A stretch of 64,000 nt of DNA from Blastomyces gilchristii SLH14081. Its lineage: Eukaryota > Ascomycota > Eurotiomycetes > Onygenales > Ajellomycetaceae. Positions 57,201 to 64,000 of this stretch are shown piece after piece; within the stretch, counting starts at the first letter, position 1, and every line of letters starts with the position of its first letter. The stretch is from contig NW_003101666.1 in NCBI RefSeq assembly GCF_000003855.2, forward strand, positions 1,473,956 to 1,537,955, given 5' to 3'. The notes under the pieces are model-generated. The model was not told where the DNA came from. It made no database searches and saw only the letters and a program-made list of their open reading frames with translations. Both the position numbers and the translations under genes were made by a program.

Positions 57201-59802
57201 TATCAGAGAAGTGTAGTTTTCATGAGAAAGTGAAGAATAAACTTATACAAGAATGTATTTAGTTGTTTCATGAGCATTATCAATAATTGTTATCAAATTC
57301 TGATTATATAAGCAATCACTGAATGAACTGAATGAGACTGAATTTAATCTTCAGTCTCAGTCTCATTCTGATTTTGAAAGAATAATCATCTTTCACAGTT
57401 TATTCTGAGAAATTACTCTCATTTCACTGTTCTTAAATTAAATCTGGTCATTTTTCACACCATTTCTCTCAGAAATGATTCATTTTCAGATTTTTTTGAG
57501 GCTTGGTCCTGGTGGGACTCACGCCAAGAAATGTATGAAACCAGACCAAATGAGATCAAATGTGAAATTCATGGTCCCGGCGGCCAGTCTAGTCTGACTG
57601 ATATTAAAAAGACTCTAGAAAAGTTATTCTGTGTTATAATAACAGATTCTTATATGAAACTCTCTCAGTAATATCATGAATATTTAGATGTCTTTTAACA
57701 GAATAATATTACAAACATATCTCTCTTATAAGGTTCAGAAGTGAATCACAGTATTAAGTTAGAAAAGAAGAATAATAAAGACTCTGAATTATTATAAGAT
57801 CTTCTTTATAATATGTTCTGAGATGAACTTCTTCTTCTTTAAAAGACACTTAATAATCTGTTAAATAAAGAATTTATACATATTAACAATTCTTTCACTG
57901 CAGCCTCTATTCTCTTTGTAAGGAAATCAGATAAAGAACTTCAATTCTGTATAAACTATTGAGAATTGAATAGATTAATCAAGAAGAACTGCTATTCTTT
58001 ATCTCTTATCAATGAAACTCTAGCTCACATTGAACAAGCTTAATAATTTATAAAACTAGATATCATTATTATATTTTATAAAATCTATATCACTGAAGAA
58101 AATAAATAACTTACAGTATTCTGAACATATTATAGTCTCTTTGAATAAATAGTTATACTCTTTGAACTAATTAATACTCTCAGTATATTTCAGAAGTATA
58201 TTAACTAAGTACTTCAGAATTTTCTTAATGAATTTGTATCTATATATCTTAATAACATTCTCATCTTCACTGATGAGTTCAGAAAAGAATATCAAGAATA
58301 TATGTAAAGAGTATTATAATAATTATAAGAAGCAGAACTATTAATAGATATTAATAAGTATGACTTTAAAGTTAAGAGTATTAAAGATCTAGATTTCATC
58401 ATAGAAGCTGATAAGAGAATTTAAATAAATTCTGAGAAAGTCTTTATTATTCTTGAATGAGAAGCTTTATATACTGTGAAAGATATACAAAGCTTCATTA
58501 GATTTACTAACTTCTATCAGTAATTTATACAAAACTTCTTATATATTATAAGATTATTTACAGAACTTATCAGAAAGAACTCAGTATTTCAGTAATTAAT
58601 AAATACTAAAGCTGCATTTACACAGATAAAGAAAATATTTATTAACATCTCTCTATTAATAATATTTAACTCTGATTATAAAATAGTTATTGAAGCTAAC
58701 TTCTCTGACTATATTATAGAGAGAGCTATATTATAATATAATAATAAAGATATCTTATAATTATATATCTTTATATCTAAGAAACTGAGTTCTGCTGAAT
58801 ATAACTCTAAGATCTATGATAAGAAACTTTTTACAATTATATACTATCTAGAAGAATAAGACTCTGAACTCTGAAGTGTCTTCAAATTTAAGATAATCAC
58901 AGATTATAAGAATCTCAAGTACTTTACAACTATCTATAAACTCACTGAATAATAGATATAATAATCTGAGTTCTTAAGCTGCTTTTATTTTATAATACAC
59001 TACTATTCTGATAGTCAGAACTTAATGACAGATACTCTCTTACAATAAGAGTAAGATATATTATTTAATATAATAGATACTCACTGAATAAACTGAGAGT
59101 ACTGACTCTTAAATCTGAAGATACTAGTTAATCAAGATAAAACAGCTTATAACACTATATATACTTCTCTGATTAGAACTGTCACTGATATCTTAACTTC
59201 TTTTAAATCTATATTAGATAAACTATAATATATAGCAGCTTAAACTAATAAACTTCTTCAAGTACTTATTAAAGCAGTATAATAAGAAGTACTCTGATTT
59301 TTCTCAGAATTATATATAAGAACTGATATCTCAGAATATTTAATTGATAATAATAACACTCTATAATTTCATGAATAACACTAAGTCTCTTACTTCAAAC
59401 TCTTACATATCTGAACAATGTAAGAGATGCATGACTCTTATATAATCAGTTATTCAGATTATAAATAACTGTATTAAATAATCTCTTAAGAGTTTTACTG
59501 ACTTAAAATATTAAACAGTATTAGATATTTCATCTGAAACTGTAATCATTATTTTTTTATTATCTTATAAAAGAACTATAGAAAAGATCTGCTGAAATCA
59601 CTTAATATCTCTGATAGAATTTAATAAGATGTGATAATTAACTTTACTATTAATCTCTCTAAGAGTAAGAGTTGTAGAAATATTCTAGTTATTATAAACT
59701 AATTAAGTAAGAATATAATATTAAAATCTTGTAATAAGATAAATACTGAATAAGTCACTGAAGCTTTTCTAAGAAGTCTGTTTTATCAGATATATAAATT
59801 AC

Positions 59803-60117
59803 TGTGGCGGGCTGCGACTGATCAATTATATAGACTATTCCGTTACACTTCACAGATTCCAACTGCTTCATTCTCAAATGCGTATGCTCTGATTCTCGGC
59901 CATTCTCGATCACTGATCCTCGGCTGCCACGAACACATACGCTCCGATTCTCAGCCATTCTCGATTGCTGATTCTCAGCCACTATATACATGTCTAAATA
60001 TTCACTTTAATCACTGATTCTTGCACTTTCTCTTTTCTTTTCTTCTCTAATGTTTTTCTCTTTGTTATATAAGACCTATTAATATTATACTGATCTATTC
60101 AGTGTAGACCTCTTACA
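59803..60117 (+). repeat. 5' LTR of gypsy copy E2, with an internal duplication
   Basis: 315 bp from TGTGGCGGGCTG to TCTTACA. About 59,883-59,980 contains two similar units built on 'tctgattctcggccattctc' and 'gatcctcggctg'; E1's LTR has only one, which explains most of the length difference. Confidence 0.8.
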
Positions 60118-61341
60118 CTAGAAAAATGTTCATCATCTTCTTATTAGAAATGATTATTCACACATTATCTTCTCATTAGAAACAATTTTTCACTGAGATA
60201 TCTGAATGTGTAAACAATGTATAAGAAATAGAGAAACAGTTAAACAGTTAAGCAGACACTGAGTCTTCAGATAGTTCTCAGATAGAAGCTTGCTTATCAG
60301 TCACTCTGACTCTGCAACAAGATCTTACAAAGAGAGTAAGATTTTACAAGAGAATATCAGTGAAAGATCTGAGAGTTCTGACACTCAGATGTATGAGATA
60401 TTCATATAATTACACATTCAACAATTGATACAATCATGTCTAATAATAATATAGAACTCTCAAATGTGAGCATAGACATGATATTACAGTGACTTCAAGC
60501 AATGTTGAAATTACAACAATAATAAATAGCTGATATGCATGCAACTTAACAATGCTAATATAAAGAGATTTAATGACTAACTCATGCAATTTCAATATCT
60601 ACAGAAATGAATATAAAAGTACTGAAAGAATGCTTAGATACTCTCATATATTTCAATACTTTTAATCTCACTCTCTACTTATTATGAAGAATGGAAATGC
60701 TTGCAAAACTGAGTGTAGATGAAGATGTCATTGATTCATTAACTAATCAACATTGATATATCAATGAATAATTGAAGAATTGTGTGAAACAGAAGTTTTA
60801 TTCATGAATGAAAGTATGTGAATCAGTGTTATAAACATCTGACAATATTATGAAATATCTTAATATTCTGTTCTGAGACACTGTCATACAACAGAAAGTA
60901 TTAAATTGATTACAGAGTGTCTGACAGAGAAATACTTCTCTTACAACATTTATCTCTGACTTAAACATCAAGATTCTAGAAGCAGGTAATCAATCTTGAG
61001 AGAATTGAATGAAGATTAGTATGCTTAAGAAGACATTAACTTTCAAACTCTTACAGACTCTTGTAAGTGTAAATGAAGATTAGACTTATGAAGACTTCTG
61101 CAAATAGCTTCAGACATTGAATGACTATCTTATCAAGCTCAAGAGTATACAGAACAGTGGCAGAAGATGTTACATCTCAGCAACTTATACACCTGTGCTG
61201 AAGAATAACAATGATGCAGATATCATGAATTGAGTAGACTTGAATATCTACATATAAGTAAGAGTCTTCACTGTCTGAACAGGCTTCTGAGTTTCTGAGA
61301 TCACTTCTGAAGAAGTCACTAATTAATATCAATAAGAAGTG

Positions 61342-61383
61342 TGTATTAACTGTAACTGATCAGAGCACATTGCTTTCAACTGC
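61342..61383 (+). pseudogene. Gag CCHC zinc knuckle of E2
   Basis: Reads C-I-N-C-N-*-S-E-H-I-A-F-N-C, perfect C-x2-C-x4-H-x4-C spacing. The only defect is a TGA where Trp or another residue stood. Confidence 0.75.
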
Positions 61384-63254
61384 TGATTGATCTATGTATC
61401 TTCTCAATTGAGAGAAAGATCAGTATCTTCTTATTCAAAAGATGAATTAACACTGATCTGTGTCAATCACATTGCAGTGAAGAAAGATTTAGAAGATAAC
61501 TATGAGAATACTCTGATGAAACAGAAAAAAGATTAGCTTCTGTTCAAATTCATAAACAGGAGCTTGAAGAGATCAAATGATAACAATTTAAAGAGAAAAT
61601 GATAATGAATGTGATTCTTGTATCTACTGTGATTGATAATATGTATAATATAAAAGCCATGATAGACAGCAGTCTATACTACTATACAATGATAAAATCT
61701 TCAGTTGTAAGATATTATAATCTTCAGTGTATTCTCTTATCAAAACCCTGACTTCTTACAGAATTTGATGGCTCAAAAGATGATTGTATCTATTACATGG
61801 TGAAACTAAACATAGATGTGAGAGAACATCAATGTGAAGATGTCTATGAATATGAAGTTGATAATCTTGATTATAATTTTATATTGAGACTTGCCTGGCA
61901 ATCTGAACAAGGCATCTTGTTAAATGCTTGAAACAGGAGCTTGATATTCCCTAACAATGATAGAATTCATGAAGATGATATTCACAAGACTATGAATCTT
62001 ACACAGATCTCTGCCAATGCTTATAAAATACTCTGAAAAAGAAGTTGTCATTAAAATCACTAACAGAGTCACTGATAAGATCACTGATAGTAGAATTATA
62101 TATCAATCTATTCTGTCTGTCTGACTAATATCAAGAAGACTCTAGAAAAGTTGTTCTGTGTTATAATAACAGATTCTTATACAAAACTCTCTCAATAATA
62201 TCATGATTATCTAGATGTCTTTCAATAAGATAATATTATGAAAATACCTTCTTTACAAGGCTCAGGAGTAAATCACAGTATTAAGTTAGAAAAGAAGAAT
62301 GATAAGAACTCTGAGTCACTGTGAGACTCTCTTTATAATATGTTTTGAGATGAACTTCTTCTTCTTCAGAAGACACTCAATGATCTGTTAAATAAGAGAT
62401 TTATATATATTAGTAACTCTTTCACTGCAGCTTCTATTCTCTTTGTAAAGAAGCTAGATGAAGAACTCTGATTCTGTGTGAACTACTGAGATCTGAACAG
62501 ATTGACAAAGAAAGATTGATATTTCTTATCTCTCATTAATGAAATCCTAGCATGAATTGAGTGAGCTTAATGATTTATAAAGCTAGGTATTATTACTGCA
62601 TTTCATAAGATTTATATTACTGAAGAAGATGAATGACTTACAGTATTTTAAACATATTATAATCTCTTTGAATGAATAGTCACACTCTTTGAACTGACTA
62701 ATGTTCTCAGTACATTTCAGTAGTATATTAACTGAGCACTCTGAGATTTTCTTGATAAGTTTGTATCTAGTTATCTAGATAACATTCTCATCTTCACTAA
62801 TGAATTCAGAAAAGAATATCAAGAGTATGTGTGAAGAGTATTACAATGACTATAAGAAGCAGAACTATCAATTGATATTAATAAGTGTGATTTTGAAGTT
62901 AAGAGTACTAAATACTTAGGTTTCATCATAGAAGCTGCTAAGAGAATTTGAATGAATTCTGAGAAGATCTCTGCCATTCTGAAATGAGAAGCTTCATATA
63001 CTGTGAAAGATGTATGAAGCTTCATTGAATTTACTAACTTCTATCAGTGATTTATATGAAACTTCTCAGATATTGTGAGATCACTTACAGATCTCACTAA
63101 GAAAGACTCAGTATTTCAATAATCAGTGAACACTGAAGCTGTATTTATACAGATAAAGAAGATATTCATTAATATCTCTCTGCTGATAATATTTAATTCT
63201 GATTATGAAACAGTTGTTGAGACTGATTTCTCTGACTATATAACAGAAGAAGTG

Positions 63255-64000
63255 ATTATTATTATTATTATTATTCTTCAATTATAGATGTATACAGTCA
63301 GAGACTATGACATCTACCTGAGAACTTTTAGTTCTCAGGGTTTTTCCTATATCTGTAAAGTTAACTATTATACATTCATCAATTTCAGATATGCAAAATC
63401 AGAAAATTCCAGATCAGAATACAAAACCTGTTTACAAATTGCAGTGTTTTAACATCTTCTGATACTTTGAAATCATTTGACAATATCATGACAAAGGAAA
63501 AGAGAACACAGTCTTAAAGATAGACACATTAAATAGATAGATAGAAAGGAATTGAAAGAAAAAGATAAAGTAAAGAGAGACTGTAATAAAACAAATTATT
63601 AAAAGATAGTATATAGCTGTTTTAACAGACTATATCTGATTGATTTCCTTCTCTTCATATTCAGATAATTCTGAATTTAATCATTTTCTTATAGCTGCTT
63701 GAGTTTCTGATAGAAAGTCTATTAAGTATTTAATTCCTGTCTCAGTTGAGAATAAGAATCTCATATTTAATTGATTTAGATTATACTTCTCTTTCAATCT
63801 GGCTCTGAGACTATTGTATAATGCATAGTGCATTACAATATACTCAGGATTCTCATTTGCATTGCAGAATGAGTATTCTATTGAGTCAAATCTATCATCA
63901 AATCTTTGTATATAAGATTTGAAATAGCCATGTCCTAGTTTCAGCTGTATTATAGATGAGAATATTTTCTTTTTACATTTAATTGAACAAGATTTTCACT
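63255..64000 (-). mobile_element. LINE 3' part inserted in E2 (runs off the window)
   Basis: Minus-strand LINE beginning at its (AAT)n tail (63,255-63,275) and continuing with the same 3' UTR and C-terminal coding sequence as 46,566-47,972 and 42,548-43,467. The 5' end and the second target duplication lie beyond 64,000. Confidence 0.85.

Larger units (their letters stand above)
51830..57591 (+). mobile_element. hAT-like DNA transposon inserted in E1
   Basis: 5762 bp with perfect 11-bp inverted ends (tagactggccg at 51830-51840, cggccagtcta at 57581-57591) and an 8-bp target duplication 'gtctgact' (51822-51829, 57592-57599). The single-copy empty site is at 62119-62126 in E2 and near 45,709-45,720 in E0. 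An 8-bp duplication fits hAT (also P or KDZ). On the plus strand at about 56,590-57,200 broken frames recall a hAT transposase C-terminus. The interior is mostly RIP-decayed AT-rich sequence; both ends keep CpG. Confidence 0.85.
49129..59802 (+). mobile_element. Gypsy copy E1 (plus strand), carrying SINE and hAT insertions
   Basis: The 5' LTR is at 49129-49406. Gag-like sequence follows (about 49,990-51,780, with CCHC knuckle remnant at 51084-51125), then RT (about 57,890-58,290), RNase H (about 58,600-58,920) and integrase, which is cut at 59,802 by the LTR of E2. The RT shows 'ELQFCINY', 'YSLSLINETLAHIEQA', and YLNN in place of YLDD followed by 'ILIFTDEFRKEYQE'. It is interrupted by the SINE (50,419-50,797) and the hAT element (51,830-57,591). 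Its 3' part lies beyond E2, outside the window. Confidence 0.88.
59803..64000 (+). mobile_element. Gypsy copy E2 (plus strand), youngest copy, inserted in E1 integrase
   Basis: 5' LTR 59803-60117, Gag (CCHC knuckle 61342-61383), RT (about 62,420-62,830, with YLDN in place of YLDD then ILIFTN) and the start of RNase H, cut at about 63,255 by a LINE. E2 joins E1 inside the integrase block just before the position expected for the conserved SDRGSQF motif, so it is a nested insertion rather than the true end of E1. It has clearly fewer C-to-T changes than E1. Confidence 0.87.

Noticed and set aside
59755..59991. 78-codon minus-strand ORF over the E2 LTR
   Set aside because: It spans the E1/E2 junction and the GC-richer start of the LTR; an antisense shadow.

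Overview
The window looks like a filamentous ascomycete (Pezizomycotina) chromosome segment. Genes carry short GT..AG introns and encode typical fungal housekeeping proteins. A gene island of normal base composition (about 6.3-41.1 kb) sits between very AT-rich blocks of transposons decayed by RIP-like C-to-T mutation. This isochore-like layout resembles large-genome Onygenales such as Blastomyces; that placement is inference.

1-5.5 kb: a minus-strand Ty3/gypsy relic (gag knuckle, RT, RNase H, integrase in order). 6.7-8.8 kb: FHA plus kinase gene with an in-frame stop. 10.0-15.0 kb: AN1 zinc-finger protein (Cuz1/ZFAND1-like), thymidylate synthase (with MCB and SCB cell-cycle boxes upstream) and the catalytic tRNA-guanine transglycosylase, resolved here into 8 exons. 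16.0-18.5 kb: two dead genes side by side, a DAL5-type MFS transporter and an alpha/beta hydrolase. 18.7-24.1 kb: gene-poor, with unidentified relics. 24.2-30.0 kb: a secreted Ser/Thr/Pro-rich cell-wall protein (HsbA/Mp1-like) and the ribosome-biogenesis protein UTP4. 30.3-38.4 kb: a kinase tail fragment, an F-box-like gene with one frameshift, a MOSC-domain gene with two frame breaks and PNG1 (peptide N-glycanase) interrupted by a 505-base assembly gap. 40.86 kb: an apparent first exon cut off by the AT-rich block.

41.3-64 kb is a nested transposon graveyard. Three copies of one gypsy family (here E0 on minus, E1 and E2 on plus) are inserted one in another, and each serves as the empty site for insertions in the others. 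This dates and delimits precisely: (a) a 2.16-kb composite retroposon (45,815-47,972; 14-bp target duplication) made of a tRNA-like head, about 670 bp of GC-rich hairpin-dense sequence and the RNase H end of a LINE; (b) a tRNA-derived SINE (50,419-50,797; 13-bp duplication) with an (AAT)n tail like that of the LINE; (c) a 5.76-kb hAT-like DNA transposon (51,830-57,591; 11-bp inverted ends, 8-bp duplication); and (d) 5'-truncated LINE copies. The composite retroposon and the LINE/SINE partnership are the strongest candidates for something undescribed.

All readings are by eye; no alignment or database search was run.
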